Positions 35,704 through 45,261 of a stretch of DNA of 61,312 bases are shown here, piece after piece. Under the pieces are notes generated by a model. It did no database searches. It was not told the DNA's origin and was given only the letters and a program-made list of their open reading frames with translations. Both the position numbers and the translations under genes were made by a program. This DNA comes from Nitrospirae bacterium MYbin3 (lineage in GTDB: Bacteria > Nitrospirota > Thermodesulfovibrionia > Thermodesulfovibrionales > Dissulfurispiraceae). The stretch lies in the NCBI GenBank assembly GCA_002753335.1, contig PEAD01000001.1:77933-139244 (forward strand), in the 5' to 3' direction. How positions within the stretch are numbered: the first letter of the stretch is position 1; each line of letters begins with the position of its first letter.

Positions 35704-36591
35704 CTAAAACCTTCTCATCTGCAGGGCGGTCTTGCTTCCGAAAATACCTGCGGGTTTGAAAAAAAGTATCGCGAGAAGTATAAGCAGTGCAACAGCATCC
35801 TTCAAGCCCGAATGGATATAGCCTGCTGTCATCGATTCGAGAATTCCTATTATAAACCCTCCTGCAACAGAGCCGCGTCCTCTGCCGAGCCCTCCCATTA
35901 TTGCTGCGCAGAAGCCTTTAACCGCAAGCATCGGTCCTTTGTCATACTCCATTAGAGAGATAGGGGTTACCGCAATGCCTCCTATCGCCCCAACCATGGC
36001 GCTCAACACGAACGAGAGCATTATCATCTTTTCAACATCAATTCCTACAAGCATTGCAGCGGTCGGATTTACGGCACATGCCCGCATCGCCTTTCCGATC
36101 AAGGTTCTATTAAAAAAAAGATAGATGAGGATTATACATGAGAATGTAATGCCTATGACCCAAAGCGTCTGCTGCTGTATCACAGCTCCGGCGATTATAA
36201 ACGGCTCGCCTTCGGTGAAGGGCGGATAGACATATGGGTTCTTGCCGAACTTGAACATCAGGAGGCCGCGCAGAAGTATCGAAACCGCAACAGTTATCAT
36301 TATCATCAGAAGAAGATCGGTTTTAGGCAAAGGCTTTATTGTAAGCCTTTCCATAAGCAGCGCAAGCAGGCCTGAAACTAAAATAGTGAGCACAGCAGAT
36401 ACAAGAAATGGCAGCTTAAAAGATTCCGAAAAAAGCCACATCAGAAGGCCGCCAACGACCACAAACTCGCCTTGGGCAAGGTTTATTATCGAGGTGGCAT
36501 TATAGATTATATTGAAGCCGAGCCCTACTAAAGCGTAAACCGCGCCCGTAGTCAGCCCAGAAAAAAGAAACTGCAAAAAAACCGTAAACAA
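35704..36591 (-). CDS. livH: Branched-chain amino acid ABC transporter permease LivH
   Basis: This is the permease partner of LivM. About eight membrane spans, the motif NIIYNATSIINLAQGEF, and the cytoplasmic loop RACAVNPTAAMLVGIDVEKM are characteristic. A hairpin separates it from livK. Confidence 0.94.
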   Translation of the reverse strand: MFTVFLQFLFSGLTTGAVYALVGLGFNIIYNATSIINLAQGEFVVVGGLLMWLFSESFKLPFLVSAVLTILVSGLLALLMERLTIKPLPKTDLLLMIMITVAVSILLRGLLMFKFGKNPYVYPPFTEGEPFIIAGAVIQQQTLWVIGITFSCIILIYLFFNRTLIGKAMRACAVNPTAAMLVGIDVEKMIMLSFVLSAMVGAIGGIAVTPISLMEYDKGPMLAVKGFCAAIMGGLGRGRGSVAGGFIIGILESMTAGYIHSGLKDAVALLILLAILFFKPAGIFGSKTALQMRRF

Positions 36592-36618
36592 CTAACCCTT
36601 CTCCTTCGGACAAAATAA

Positions 36619-36659
36619 GAGGCAATGGGTTATCAGGAAATCCTGCAGCCCATTGCCTC
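36619..36659 (-). terminator. Intercistronic hairpin between livK and livH
   Basis: GAGGCAATGGG and CCCATTGCCTC form a perfect 11-bp stem around 19 bases that can pair partly (CAGGA/TCCTG). On the minus strand it follows the livK stop and leads into TTATTTTG. As a partial terminator or RNA stabiliser it would give more binding protein than permease, a common arrangement for ABC systems. Confidence 0.7.
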
Positions 36660-36666
36660 AGGTTTG

Positions 36667-37821
36667 TTACTTTAAAATTTCCCAATCCCCATTTTTTACA
36701 ACAACCATCTCAAGCGCATCTTTGTCCAGCCCGCAATGGTCTTTTGAAGACATATTAAATATGCCGCCGGTTCCGGGCCATTTATTTATTTTTGTCTCTA
36801 TGTAGTTGCGAATCTTGGCTTTGTCAGGCCCCACTTTTTTAATAGCCTCAACCACCATCATCAAAGAGTCATAAGCATGGCCGCCGAATGTGCCAGGCTC
36901 GCTCTTGTATTTTGCCTCATAGTCGGCAGAATACTTTTTAAGAAGAGCTTTCTGCGGATGCTTGTCCGCAAGCTTATCCCAGACAACGAGCCTGCCGAGA
37001 GGCGCTATCACGCCTTCGGCCGCTTTGCCGGCTAGCTCTATGTTTTTCTTGCTGCCCCATCCATGGCTCTGGAAAAGCGGCATTCCCATCTTAAGCGCAT
37101 GCCAGTTTTTTGTAACAACAACCTGAGTCGGGCCTATGGACCAGTTTATGACAGCCTGCGCTCCGGCAGCCTTTATCTTTGTGAGCTGTGTTGACATGTC
37201 CGAATCTTTTGGGCCGTAACGTTCATCCGCAGCTATTGTTATTCCGTATTTTGGAGCCAGCTCCTGAAGCGCCTTCTTGCCTGAATCGCCAAAGCCGGTA
37301 GATACGGTCATAATCCCAACCTTTGCTATTCCTTTGCTTTTCATATAGGCGTAGATGGCCTCAACCACGCTGAAGTCATACTGCGGGGTTTTGAATATCC
37401 AATGCCTTTCGTTTACAGGCTGGGTTATAGGTGCTCCGGCCGCACACGAAACAAGCGGGGTTTTGGCGGTGTTCATTATCGGCACAAGTGCCATTGATTC
37501 ACCTGTTGTGGATGGTCCGATTATGGCCAAAACCTTATCGCTTTCAAGAAGCTTTTTTGATGCGAGCACAGATTGAGTTTCGTCGCTTTTGGAATCCTCA
37601 ATTATGACTTCAATGGGATGTCCATTTATGCCGCCCGCTTTGTTTATCTGCTCCTGAAGCATTATTACTGTGTTTTTTTCTGGCTCACCGAGGAATGAAG
37701 CCGGCCCGGTTACCGAAAAAATTGCGCCTATTTTGTAAGGCTCCTTGCCTGCCGAGTTTGCAACAGACATCGAAAGCCCCAACACGATAAAAACCGCCAA
37801 TAAAATTTTGAATACCTTCAT
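36667..37821 (-). CDS. livK: Branched-chain amino acid ABC transporter binding protein
   Basis: This periplasmic protein captures amino acids (or related small ligands) and delivers them to LivHM. A signal peptide (about 1-23, ending SVANSAG) is followed by the two-lobe periplasmic binding domain, with IGAIFSVTGPASFLGEPEKN and GGINGHPIEVIIEDS. ATG 37821 is chosen because GAGGAGGTAGGA precedes it. The ligand cannot be read from sequence; the family also carries aromatic compounds and amides. Confidence 0.93.
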   Translation of the reverse strand: MKVFKILLAVFIVLGLSMSVANSAGKEPYKIGAIFSVTGPASFLGEPEKNTVIMLQEQINKAGGINGHPIEVIIEDSKSDETQSVLASKKLLESDKVLAIIGPSTTGESMALVPIMNTAKTPLVSCAAGAPITQPVNERHWIFKTPQYDFSVVEAIYAYMKSKGIAKVGIMTVSTGFGDSGKKALQELAPKYGITIAADERYGPKDSDMSTQLTKIKAAGAQAVINWSIGPTQVVVTKNWHALKMGMPLFQSHGWGSKKNIELAGKAAEGVIAPLGRLVVWDKLADKHPQKALLKKYSADYEAKYKSEPGTFGGHAYDSLMMVVEAIKKVGPDKAKIRNYIETKINKWPGTGGIFNMSSKDHCGLDKDALEMVVVKNGDWEILK

Positions 37822-37872
37822 TCCTACCTCCTCGATTTTTAAGTCCCGGCAGTAAAAATTTTCCGGATGTTC

Positions 37873-37878
37873 ATTATA
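37873..37878 (-). promoter_or_regulatory. Possible -10 of the liv operon
   Basis: TATAAT on the minus strand lies about 52 bases before the livK start. The -35 at 17 bases is poor (TTTAAA), so an activator may be needed. It is the only perfect -10 hexamer noted upstream of livK. Confidence 0.4.
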
Positions 37879-37992
37879 CAACAAACACAAAATCTTTTAA
37901 AAATGATGTTTTGGTACCGGACAAAAACAATCCAAGCGATTTTTAATTGGTACGAAAGTCTTATGCAGGAACACGCCCTACAGATAAGCCTA

Positions 37993-38001
37993 TGGTATAA
38001 T
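37993..38001 (+). promoter_or_regulatory. Extended -10 promoter of the DUF4390-ntrYX unit
   Basis: TGGTATAAT matches the extended -10 (TGn plus TATAAT). The predicted start near 38008 leaves a short leader containing GAGGGGAAAAGAGAGG. This makes the TTG at 38014 an unlikely start and favours TTG 38044. Confidence 0.5.
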
Positions 38002-38043
38002 TAAGCTTTCCTTTTGAGGGGAAAAGAGAGGTTCGCCGGCAAA

Positions 38044-38625
38044 TTGACCAGATACACACAACCACTACTTTTTTATCGTCTGATTTTCACATTATTGTTC
38101 GTTATCATTGCATCGGATTCGGTATTATCGGCCGAAATATCGGATTTAACTGTAAAGATTGCGGGCAACGAGTTATATGTTTCGGCCTTGCTGAGCCTTG
38201 ATAACAAGACATTGGAAGATATCGACAGGGGTATTTCGAAAGATCTGGTATTTTATATTGACCTGTTCAGGGTTTGGGATGCATGGCCGGACGAATTTGT
38301 GACCGGAAGAAAGGTAGTAAAAAAATTGAAGATAAATCCTATCAAAAGAGAATTTACAGGCTCAAGCATTGACGGCAGCCTGCATGCAGAAAAGCGTTTC
38401 AGGGACATAGACTCTATGATTGCTTGGGCCACCCACATCAGCGAGCTTAAATTGACAAACTTTAAAGAGTTGGAGCCCGGAATATATTTTATAAAGCTCA
38501 CTGCCGAATCATTCCTGCGCAAAATGCCTCCGGTCATCAACTACATGGTGTTTTTTATCCCGGAAAAAGAGTTCAGCGTTTCTAAAAACTCTCAGAACTT
38601 TTCACTGAACAAGGCGGCTCGATGA
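38044..38625 (+). CDS. DUF4390 protein
   Basis: This exported protein has an N-terminal signal or anchor (about 6-27) and a beta-rich domain. It contains LYVSALLSLDNKTLEDIDRGI and FYIDLFRVWDAWPDEFV, typical of DUF4390; the family often precedes ntrY in Nitrospirota and deltaproteobacteria. It may modulate the kinase as a periplasmic partner; this is inference from context. TTG 38044 is chosen over TTG 38014 because of the promoter and the purine-rich ribosome site between them. It overlaps ntrY by 4 bases. Confidence 0.78.
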   Translation: MTRYTQPLLFYRLIFTLLFVIIASDSVLSAEISDLTVKIAGNELYVSALLSLDNKTLEDIDRGISKDLVFYIDLFRVWDAWPDEFVTGRKVVKKLKINPIKREFTGSSIDGSLHAEKRFRDIDSMIAWATHISELKLTNFKELEPGIYFIKLTAESFLRKMPPVINYMVFFIPEKEFSVSKNSQNFSLNKAAR

Positions 38626-40652
38626 AAGTGTTAAAGCCGATAGCTATCATTGCGGTCCTGCTATTGTTTGCCGCCACACTTATAGGGCTTGAATTTCATT
38701 TCATAAAGATGCCGAATGTTGATATAACCACAAAACTGCTGCTCATATTCTTGATGACAGTCAACCTGATAGCATTTTTTACGCTGACGTTCTTCGTCTG
38801 TAAAAGCCTTTTCCTCTTATATATGGAGCGTCGCCATAAGGTGCTGGGATACAAGTTCAGAACAAAGCTCATGGCTATTTTCGTAGTGCTGACGCTGATC
38901 CCTTCAGCCTTTCTCTTCTTTGCTGCGAGCGGTCTTGCGGCAAATTATCTGAACAAAATATTTTCTCCTCAGATGAAGGAGCCGTTCGACAAGTCGGTAG
39001 AGTTTGCGAGAGCGTTCTATGACCGTGAAAGAGACAGGGCTCTGAAAACAGCACGCGCAGCACTGTCAGGCAAAGATGTCTGGGCGCCGGATATTTCTGT
39101 AAAAAGGTATGCGTCACCGCCGCCAAATGCAAGTGAAGTATTAAATGATGCCTTCTCGGGCAAAGAAGGGGCCGAGGTTATCTCTCAGGCTTCGGGCGAT
39201 ATTGTGAGAGCGGCGGTGCCAGAAACACATAAAAACAGAGGCGGGGTCTTGGTTGTAGATATCAGGCTTCCGCAAGTAATAGCCGAAAAAACAGAAAACC
39301 TTAAAACGCTTTATGAAGACTACCAGAAACTGCAATCATTCAAAGAGCCGCTCAGGCTAAACTACATACTGATACTAGGCTTTCTTACGCTGATGCTGGT
39401 TTTCAGCGGTCTTTGGGTCTCATTAAAAATATCCCGCGGCATAACCATACCTATTCAGCGGCTTGCAATGGCTACCGAAGAGGTCGCATCTGGAAATCTC
39501 GACATAAGCGTTGACATAACAACTCAGGACGAAATCGGCATCCTGATAAAATCATTCAACCAGATGGTGCATCAGATTAAGGACGGCAAATCTTCACTCG
39601 ATAGAGCGTATCTTGAATCCGACAGGCGCAGGCTTTACCTCGAAAACATACTCGAAAACATAAATTCGGGTGTTCTGTTCCTCGACACCGACGGCAAGAT
39701 AAGGACTATGAACAGGGCTGCCTGCTCTATTCTGAACTTCTCAGTTGAGGATATAATAGGCAGGGACTACAATGAGTTTATACAGCGCCTTAATTCTGAT
39801 GAACTTAACATGATGGTCAAAGATATTGAGGGTACAAGAATTAACGAGGTCTCGAAGGAAGTCAAGATAAACATCGATGGACGTGTGCTGATATGCAGGA
39901 TTTACATTGCAGGGATAAGGGATTCTAGGGACTCAGGCTCTCTCGGCATGCTCGTGGTCTTTAATGATCTGACCGATGTTATAAAGGCGCAAAAGGCTAT
40001 CGCGTGGCAGGAGGTCGCGCAGCGGATGGCGCACGAGATAAAGAATCCGCTCACGCCGATAAAGCTGTCAACAGAAAGACTGATAAAAAAATGGCAGCAG
40101 AAAGACGAGGATTTCGGGGCTGTCATAGAGAAATCGACCAGGACAATAATAAATGAAGTTGAAGGCCTGAAAAGGCTTGTTGACGAGTTTGCAAAATACG
40201 GACGCCTGCCCGAAATTAAAAAAGGTCCGCTGAATTTTGCGGAGTTCCTTGAGTCCGTAACCGCTCTTTATAAAGGCTTTAAAGATATAGAAATAAAAAC
40301 ACATTTGCAGGAGGCTATGCCGCAGATAAACCTTGACAGAGACCAGTTCAAGCGCGTTTTGATAAATATAATAGACAACGCAATAAAGGCTATGGATGAC
40401 AAAGGGCTGATTACTGTGTCGGCGGCTGTTGACCGCAACACCTTAAAAATCGAGATTGCTGATATGGGCCCGGGCATAAGCCTTGCTGAGAAAGAAAAAC
40501 TTTTTATGCCCTACTTCTCGAACAGAAAAGGCGGGACAGGGCTTGGCCTTGCAATCGCGCATAAGATAGTGGCAGACCATGGCGGGCATATTATCGTGAG
40601 AGACAACCATCCTAAAGGCGCTGTCTTTTGCGTTGAAATGCCTAAAGCATAA
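38622..40652 (+). CDS. ntrY: NtrY-like membrane histidine kinase
   Basis: Three or four membrane spans (about 8-25, 38-60, 85-110, 245-268) surround a periplasmic sensor region. A HAMP domain (about 270-320), a PAS domain (about 335-450), an H-box QRMAHEIKNPL (His471) and an ATPase with DMGPGIS and GGTGLGLA follow. The order and the DUF4390 and NtrX neighbours fit NtrY, implicated in nitrogen and redox control. It overlaps DUF4390 and is 26 bases before ntrX. Confidence 0.93.
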   Translation: MKVLKPIAIIAVLLLFAATLIGLEFHFIKMPNVDITTKLLLIFLMTVNLIAFFTLTFFVCKSLFLLYMERRHKVLGYKFRTKLMAIFVVLTLIPSAFLFFAASGLAANYLNKIFSPQMKEPFDKSVEFARAFYDRERDRALKTARAALSGKDVWAPDISVKRYASPPPNASEVLNDAFSGKEGAEVISQASGDIVRAAVPETHKNRGGVLVVDIRLPQVIAEKTENLKTLYEDYQKLQSFKEPLRLNYILILGFLTLMLVFSGLWVSLKISRGITIPIQRLAMATEEVASGNLDISVDITTQDEIGILIKSFNQMVHQIKDGKSSLDRAYLESDRRRLYLENILENINSGVLFLDTDGKIRTMNRAACSILNFSVEDIIGRDYNEFIQRLNSDELNMMVKDIEGTRINEVSKEVKINIDGRVLICRIYIAGIRDSRDSGSLGMLVVFNDLTDVIKAQKAIAWQEVAQRMAHEIKNPLTPIKLSTERLIKKWQQKDEDFGAVIEKSTRTIINEVEGLKRLVDEFAKYGRLPEIKKGPLNFAEFLESVTALYKGFKDIEIKTHLQEAMPQINLDRDQFKRVLINIIDNAIKAMDDKGLITVSAAVDRNTLKIEIADMGPGISLAEKEKLFMPYFSNRKGGTGLGLAIAHKIVADHGGHIIVRDNHPKGAVFCVEMPKA

Positions 40653-40676
40653 TAGAGGAGTTTAATAGAGGAGTTT
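40651..40676 (+). repeat. 13-bp tandem duplication carrying two ribosome sites
   Basis: AATAGAGGAGTTT occurs twice in a row just before the ntrX ATG (40679). Each copy has a GAGGAG. Only the second lies at the optimal distance. The first overlaps the ntrY stop. Confidence 0.85.
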
Positions 40677-40678
40677 AA

Positions 40679-42052
40679 ATGTCTAAAAAAACTATTTTGA
40701 TCGTGGATGACGAAGAGGGAATCAGAGATACTCTATCCGGTATTTTTGAGGATGAAGGATACGAGGTGCTTACCGCAAAGTCTGGCGAAGAGGCTCTAGA
40801 AATAATTAATGAGCAGGCTGCCGACCTTGCGCTCCTTGATATCTGGATGCCCGGAATTGACGGAATAGAAACGCTTACACAGATAAAGTCTATAGCGCCT
40901 AACATGCCTGTGATAATGATATCCGGCCACGGGAATATTGATCTTGCGGTCAATGCGACAAGACTCGGCGCGTATGATTTTCTCGAAAAGCCGCTTTCGC
41001 TCGACAAGGTTCTGATAGTTGCAAAACGAGCGCTCGAAAGCCGAAAGCTTCAGGAAGAAAACAGGCAGCTGAAAATCAACATCGAGAGAAAGTCGAGCCT
41101 GATAGGAAATTCTTCTGTGATGGTGCAGCTGAGACAACAGATAGAGCTCGCGGCCCAGAGCAGCAGCAGGGTGCTGATTTTGGGCGAAAGTGGTACCGGC
41201 AAAGAGCTTGCTGCCAAGCTCCTTCACGAGAAAAGTCCGCGCGCTTCTGAGTCTTTTGTGGAGGTGAACTGTGCGGCAATCCCGCAGGAGCTTATAGAGA
41301 GCGAGCTTTTCGGCCACGAGAAGGGATCGTTTACAGGAGCTGCCGAAAGGAAAACCGGCAAGTTCGAGCTTGCTGACAGAGGCACTCTCTTTCTTGATGA
41401 GATAGGAGACATGACGCTCTCCACTCAGGCCAAGGTGCTGAGGGTAATCGAGACGCAGGTTTTTCAGCGCGTCGGCGGGAACAAAAGCATAAAGGTGGAT
41501 GTACGTATAGTGGCTGCTACAAACAAAAACCTGACCGAAGAGGTGAAGGCCGGCAATTTCAGGGAGGATCTCTTCTTTCGCTTGAATGTGATCCCTATAT
41601 CCCTGCCCCCGCTCAGGGAAAGACGCGAAGACCTTCCGATGCTGATCGAACATTTTATATCTATGTTTTCATCAGAATACGGATTAAAACCGAAAACCCT
41701 TAATCCGGATGTGCTGAAAATATTCAAAGACCATGACTGGCCAGGAAATATCAGAGAACTAAAAAACATCGTTGAGCGATTGATGATAATGATTCCATCA
41801 TCAGCCATTGATAAAAGCAGCATCGAGGGACTGGCTCTCTTTAAAGGCCAGCAGGCAACGCAGGAAAGCGATTATTTTTCTTCAACCACGCTGCGTGATG
41901 CGAGAGATGCATTCGAGAAAGAGTTCTTGATCAGGAAGCTTGCAGAAAACAACTGGAATGTATCTAAAACAGCAGAGGCGATAGAAATAGAGCGAAGCAA
42001 TCTTCATAAAAAGATAAAGGCTTTTGATATTATGGAGCCAAAAGAACTATAA
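40679..42052 (+). CDS. ntrX: NtrX-like sigma-54 response regulator
   Basis: The receiver domain has Asp54 (LLDIWMPG). The AAA+ domain has GESGTGKE, the sigma-54 loop GSFTGA, and [11 protein letters not shown] Fis-type HTH with [21 protein letters not shown] ends the protein. The GSFTGA in place of GAFTGA is a usual variant. It is paired with ntrY upstream; the targets cannot be read. Confidence 0.94.
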   Translation: MSKKTILIVDDEEGIRDTLSGIFEDEGYEVLTAKSGEEALEIINEQAADLALLDIWMPGIDGIETLTQIKSIAPNMPVIMISGHGNIDLAVNATRLGAYDFLEKPLSLDKVLIVAKRALESRKLQEENRQLKINIERKSSLIGNSSVMVQLRQQIELAAQSSSRVLILGESGTGKELAAKLLHEKSPRASESFVEVNCAAIPQELIESELFGHEKGSFTGAAERKTGKFELADRGTLFLDEIGDMTLSTQAKVLRVIETQVFQRVGGNKSIKVDVRIVAATNKNLTEEVKAGNFREDLFFRLNVIPISLPPLRERREDLPMLIEHFISMFSSEYGLKPKTLNPDVLKIFKDHDWPGNIRELKNIVERLMIMIPSSAIDKSSIEGLALFKGQQATQESDYFSSTTLRDARDAFEKEFLIRKLAENNWNVSKTAEAIEIERSNLHKKIKAFDIMEPKEL

Positions 42053-42069
42053 ACCCTGAAAATGCTTTT

Positions 42070-42218
42070 AACCACAGAGCACACAGAGAAAGATTCAGAT
42101 AAAAAAGAAAAGACAGTTGTTTCTCTGCGTATATTTTTATACAAGAACACTAATAGGAACACAGAGCAAAGATATCTTTTTTCAATGCCTTGTTTCCTCT
42201 CTGTGACCTCTGTGGTTT
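42070..42218. repeat. Inverted-repeat element with CCACAGAG ends
   Basis: The left end AACCACAGAGCACACAGAG and the right end CTCTGTGACCTCTGTGGTT are imperfect inverted copies. Further ACAGAG/CTCTG motifs lie inside (about 42126 and 42173). The remaining part is A/T-rich and without an ORF. This motif type is a familiar dispersed intergenic repeat in environmental bacteria. It fills most of the 214-base gap between ntrX and der. Confidence 0.68.
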
Positions 42219-42266
42219 GCCTTAATGCATTATTTAGGTAAACCGATATTCGGTAAAGGATAAAAT

Positions 42267-43625
42267 ATGAGCGCAATCGTAGCGATAGTAGGAAGGCCTA
42301 ACTCAGGCAAATCAACACTTTTCAACCGTATGCGGTCGCGAACCGGCAGCCGCAGGCTTTCGGCTATAACAGAGGAGATGCCGGGCGTTACACGCGACAG
42401 AAACTACGGCGATGCTGTATGGGAAGACCACCGCTTTGTTGTGATCGATACCGGTGGTTTTTACCTTGAGGGAGAAGGCGACATAGGCAGGCAGGTTGAA
42501 GAAAAAGCTTTATTCGCGATAGATGAGGCGGACCTTATAATACATCTTTTGGATGCCAGGGAAGGGCTTAATCCATCAGACAGAGAGCTTGCGGATATGA
42601 TCCGCAAATCTGGCAAAAAGGCTCTCTGGGTTGCCAATAAAATAGATATTCATGCACATGCAACAAAAGCCCTCGAATTTTTTGGTGTTGGAGTAGAAGA
42701 AATATTGCCAGTTTCCGCGGTAAATGGTTATGGGTTTGATGACTTGATGGAGCGTGTAATAACGTCTTTAAAAGAGGTCTGCGGCGAAGATTTCTCCAGT
42801 GATACCCCGGATCCTGAGACAAGCGGAATCCCGAGGATTGCGGTGGTGGGCAAGCCGAATGTGGGCAAATCAACTCTTGTAAACGCCTTTTTGGGCAAGA
42901 ACAGACATATAGTAAGTCCGATCGCCGGAACAACAAGAGACTCTGTGGATTCGGTATGCACATATTACGGCCGAAAATATCTTTTCATAGACACGGCTGG
43001 CATCAGAAAAAAAGTCGAGCGCTACTCGATAGAGCGCTTTTCTGTCGTCAGAGCGATGAAAAGCATAGAGAAGGCTGATGTGGCGATCATAGTAATAGAT
43101 TCGACGCTCGGAATAACCGAGCAGGACCAGAAGATAGCCGGCATAATTCAGGAATATGGCAAGAGTGCAATATTTATGTTTAATAAATGGGACCTGATGC
43201 AGGAACCTGAGCTTGATTACAAAAGGCTCTCTGCTGACCTGCCTAGGAAAATATGGTTTCTGGGACACGCTCCAATCCTCACAGCATCCGGATTGTCAAA
43301 GAAAAGAATCACACGCATATTCCCTATGATCGATGATGTTATGGCAGAAAGGAAAAAGAAGATACCAACACCCGAACTTAATAAATTCCTTTCGGCCACC
43401 CTCGCAAAAAAACCTTTTCCCCTTTATAAAGGCAGGGAGGTAAAATTCTTTTATGTGGCGCAGACCGGCGTTGAACCGCCTGCATTCACGCTTTTCGTCA
43501 ATTATCAGCCGGCGGTAAGAGAGCAGCATCTCCGTTTTTTAGAAAAAGCGCTCAGGGCGGCTTACTCGTTCAGCGGTGCACCCATACGAATTTCTGTGAA
43601 AGCACGTAGAAATGTGCTAAAATAG
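42267..43625 (+). CDS. der: Ribosome biogenesis GTPase Der
   Basis: Der has two consecutive GTPase domains and helps mature the 50S subunit. The first has G1 GRPNSGKST (about 8-16), DTGG and NKID. The second has G1 GKPNVGKST (about 195-203), DTAGI and NKWD. A KH-like domain ends the protein (about 360-452). Length is normal. AAAGGA lies before the ATG. Confidence 0.97.
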   Translation: MSAIVAIVGRPNSGKSTLFNRMRSRTGSRRLSAITEEMPGVTRDRNYGDAVWEDHRFVVIDTGGFYLEGEGDIGRQVEEKALFAIDEADLIIHLLDAREGLNPSDRELADMIRKSGKKALWVANKIDIHAHATKALEFFGVGVEEILPVSAVNGYGFDDLMERVITSLKEVCGEDFSSDTPDPETSGIPRIAVVGKPNVGKSTLVNAFLGKNRHIVSPIAGTTRDSVDSVCTYYGRKYLFIDTAGIRKKVERYSIERFSVVRAMKSIEKADVAIIVIDSTLGITEQDQKIAGIIQEYGKSAIFMFNKWDLMQEPELDYKRLSADLPRKIWFLGHAPILTASGLSKKRITRIFPMIDDVMAERKKKIPTPELNKFLSATLAKKPFPLYKGREVKFFYVAQTGVEPPAFTLFVNYQPAVREQHLRFLEKALRAAYSFSGAPIRISVKARRNVLK

Positions 43626-43659
43626 AAGACGTTAGCCGTATAAGACAAGGAGGAATAAA

Positions 43660-44079
43660 ATGCTCAAAATACTTGTAGCCCACGACGGTTCCAAGTCTTC
43701 AGATAAGGCGCTTAAAAAAGCGGTTGAAATGTCGGTCAGCATGAGCGGTGCTCTGACCGTTGTTTCGGTGGTTCCGGAGCTTTATCTTACCCAGTTGACC
43801 GACGTGGACAGAAACCGTATAGCAAAGGCCCTTACAGAAGAAACAGGCGACGCACTAGAAAAGATCAGGAAGTCGCTCGCAGGCAGATCCATAGATGTAA
43901 AGACAGTTATAAGACAGGGCGATCCTGCAGAGAAGATACTCGAAACCGCCCAGAAGATGAAGGTTGATCTGATCATTACCGGTTCTCACGGCAGGCACGG
44001 CGCAAAGAAGTTTCTGCTCGGAAGCGTTTCTGCTAAGGTTGTAGATTATTCAAAATGTCCTGTGATGGTGGTTAAATAG
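43660..44079 (+). CDS. Universal stress protein (UspA family)
   Basis: The 139-residue single Usp domain starts LKILVAHDGSKSSDKAL. It has the ATP-binding loop GSHGRHGAKKFLLGSVSAKVV near the C-terminus, so it belongs to the nucleotide-binding subgroup. The role in stress is general and partners are unknown. AAGGAGG precedes the ATG at 7 bases. A strong terminator follows. Confidence 0.95.
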   Translation: MLKILVAHDGSKSSDKALKKAVEMSVSMSGALTVVSVVPELYLTQLTDVDRNRIAKALTEETGDALEKIRKSLAGRSIDVKTVIRQGDPAEKILETAQKMKVDLIITGSHGRHGAKKFLLGSVSAKVVDYSKCPVMVVK

Positions 44080-44106
44080 CGGTTAATTTTTTATCAAATA
44101 ATACGG

Positions 44107-44133
44107 AAGCCCGCATTCTGCGGGCTTTTTTTA
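44107..44133 (+). terminator. Rho-independent terminator after the universal stress gene
   Basis: AAGCCCGCA, loop TTC, TGCGGGCTT, then a run of seven T. This is a textbook intrinsic terminator, 28 bases after the stop. It also touches the end of the convergent glycosyltransferase gene. Confidence 0.93.
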
Positions 44134-45261
44134 TGATCGGTTCTTATTTTCCTTAACCTTGTTTATCAATCCGCAAAAGCCCTTAACCGCATTTTCTACC
44201 GGATAAAGTTCGGCCGTAGCTCTAGCGTTCTTGCCCATTTCAGAGCTGTTTTTAAAGGCGGCATCCATTTTTTCGGCAAGTTCGGCCGCATCACTGATTG
44301 ATTCTGTTACAAAGCCATTCTGTCCATTAACAACCAATTCGGAAGCGCCATTGTTGCGCGTGGTTATAACAGCAACGCCCGAAGCCATAGCCTCTATAGT
44401 GGCATTGCTGAACGGATCGTACAATGTAGGAAGAACAAACAGGTCGGCTGCAGCATAAATCTTTTCGATATTCTTCTGTGTGTCGAGAAAAACAAACCTT
44501 TCGCCTATTACTGCATCCGCCGCCTGCTTTGCATACTTTTGAGTGTTGCCTTTGCCTATAACGATTAAGCGCACATTTTTTTCTCTGAGCAGTGCAGCAG
44601 CGTTAATCAAAGTCTTCAGGCCTTTTCTTTCGAACCCTGTACCCACAAAAAGAACAACCTTTGCATTTTCGGATATAGCAAGGCTTTGCCTTAATTCATT
44701 GCGCATGCTGTCTCTGTTTTGTAGAGAGAACCTCTCCAAGTCCACACCGTTATAAATCACGGTTATTCTGTCCTCTTCAACCCCATAATGTTTGATTATC
44801 TGGTCTTTCACCATCTTTGAGTTGGCAACGATCAAAGGCGTATTCTGAAAAAGTTTTTTTTCGATATTAAGCAGAGTGCGGTGAAGAGGGTTTAAATTAA
44901 ACGAGGCTCTTTTAAACGCAGGTTCGAATCGCGACCTTATTTCGAGCCATTCGGCGTGACAGCCCTCGCCGGCCCTGTAAATATCCTGACAGACGGTGCG
45001 TTCAAGGCTTATGACGCAGTCGTCTTTCCATCCGCCCTCAATCAATCTGCATACATTTTTGTTAAATGAGGTTATTGAAAGATATGAGTTGAAAGAAATA
45101 GCAGGTATTTTATGGAAAATAACATCCTGAGCCTCTGTCCATTTGTTTGCAAAGATATGAATTTCATGGCCGTTTTTTTTGAATGCGTCAATCAGGGTTT
45201 CGAGATACCTTTCTGCGCCGCCATGAAGCGAGAACCTTTTTTTGACGAAAGCTATGCGCAA
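44131..45261 (-). CDS. GT4 glycosyltransferase (WaaG-like)
   Basis: It probably adds a sugar to the LPS core or another envelope glycan. The N-terminal FVKKRFSLHGGAERYLETL, the VIYNGVDLERF hinge, GTGFERKGLKTLI and the donor-binding DPFSNATIEAMASGVAV (E-x7-E) are GT4 features. The start is TTG 45261 after GGGAACGGAAG, inside the end of the upstream GT2 gene; TTG 45276 is an alternative. It is coupled to the GT2 gene. The substrate is unknown. Confidence 0.87.
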   Translation of the reverse strand: MRIAFVKKRFSLHGGAERYLETLIDAFKKNGHEIHIFANKWTEAQDVIFHKIPAISFNSYLSITSFNKNVCRLIEGGWKDDCVISLERTVCQDIYRAGEGCHAEWLEIRSRFEPAFKRASFNLNPLHRTLLNIEKKLFQNTPLIVANSKMVKDQIIKHYGVEEDRITVIYNGVDLERFSLQNRDSMRNELRQSLAISENAKVVLFVGTGFERKGLKTLINAAALLREKNVRLIVIGKGNTQKYAKQAADAVIGERFVFLDTQKNIEKIYAAADLFVLPTLYDPFSNATIEAMASGVAVITTRNNGASELVVNGQNGFVTESISDAAELAEKMDAAFKNSSEMGKNARATAELYPVENAVKGFCGLINKVKENKNRS

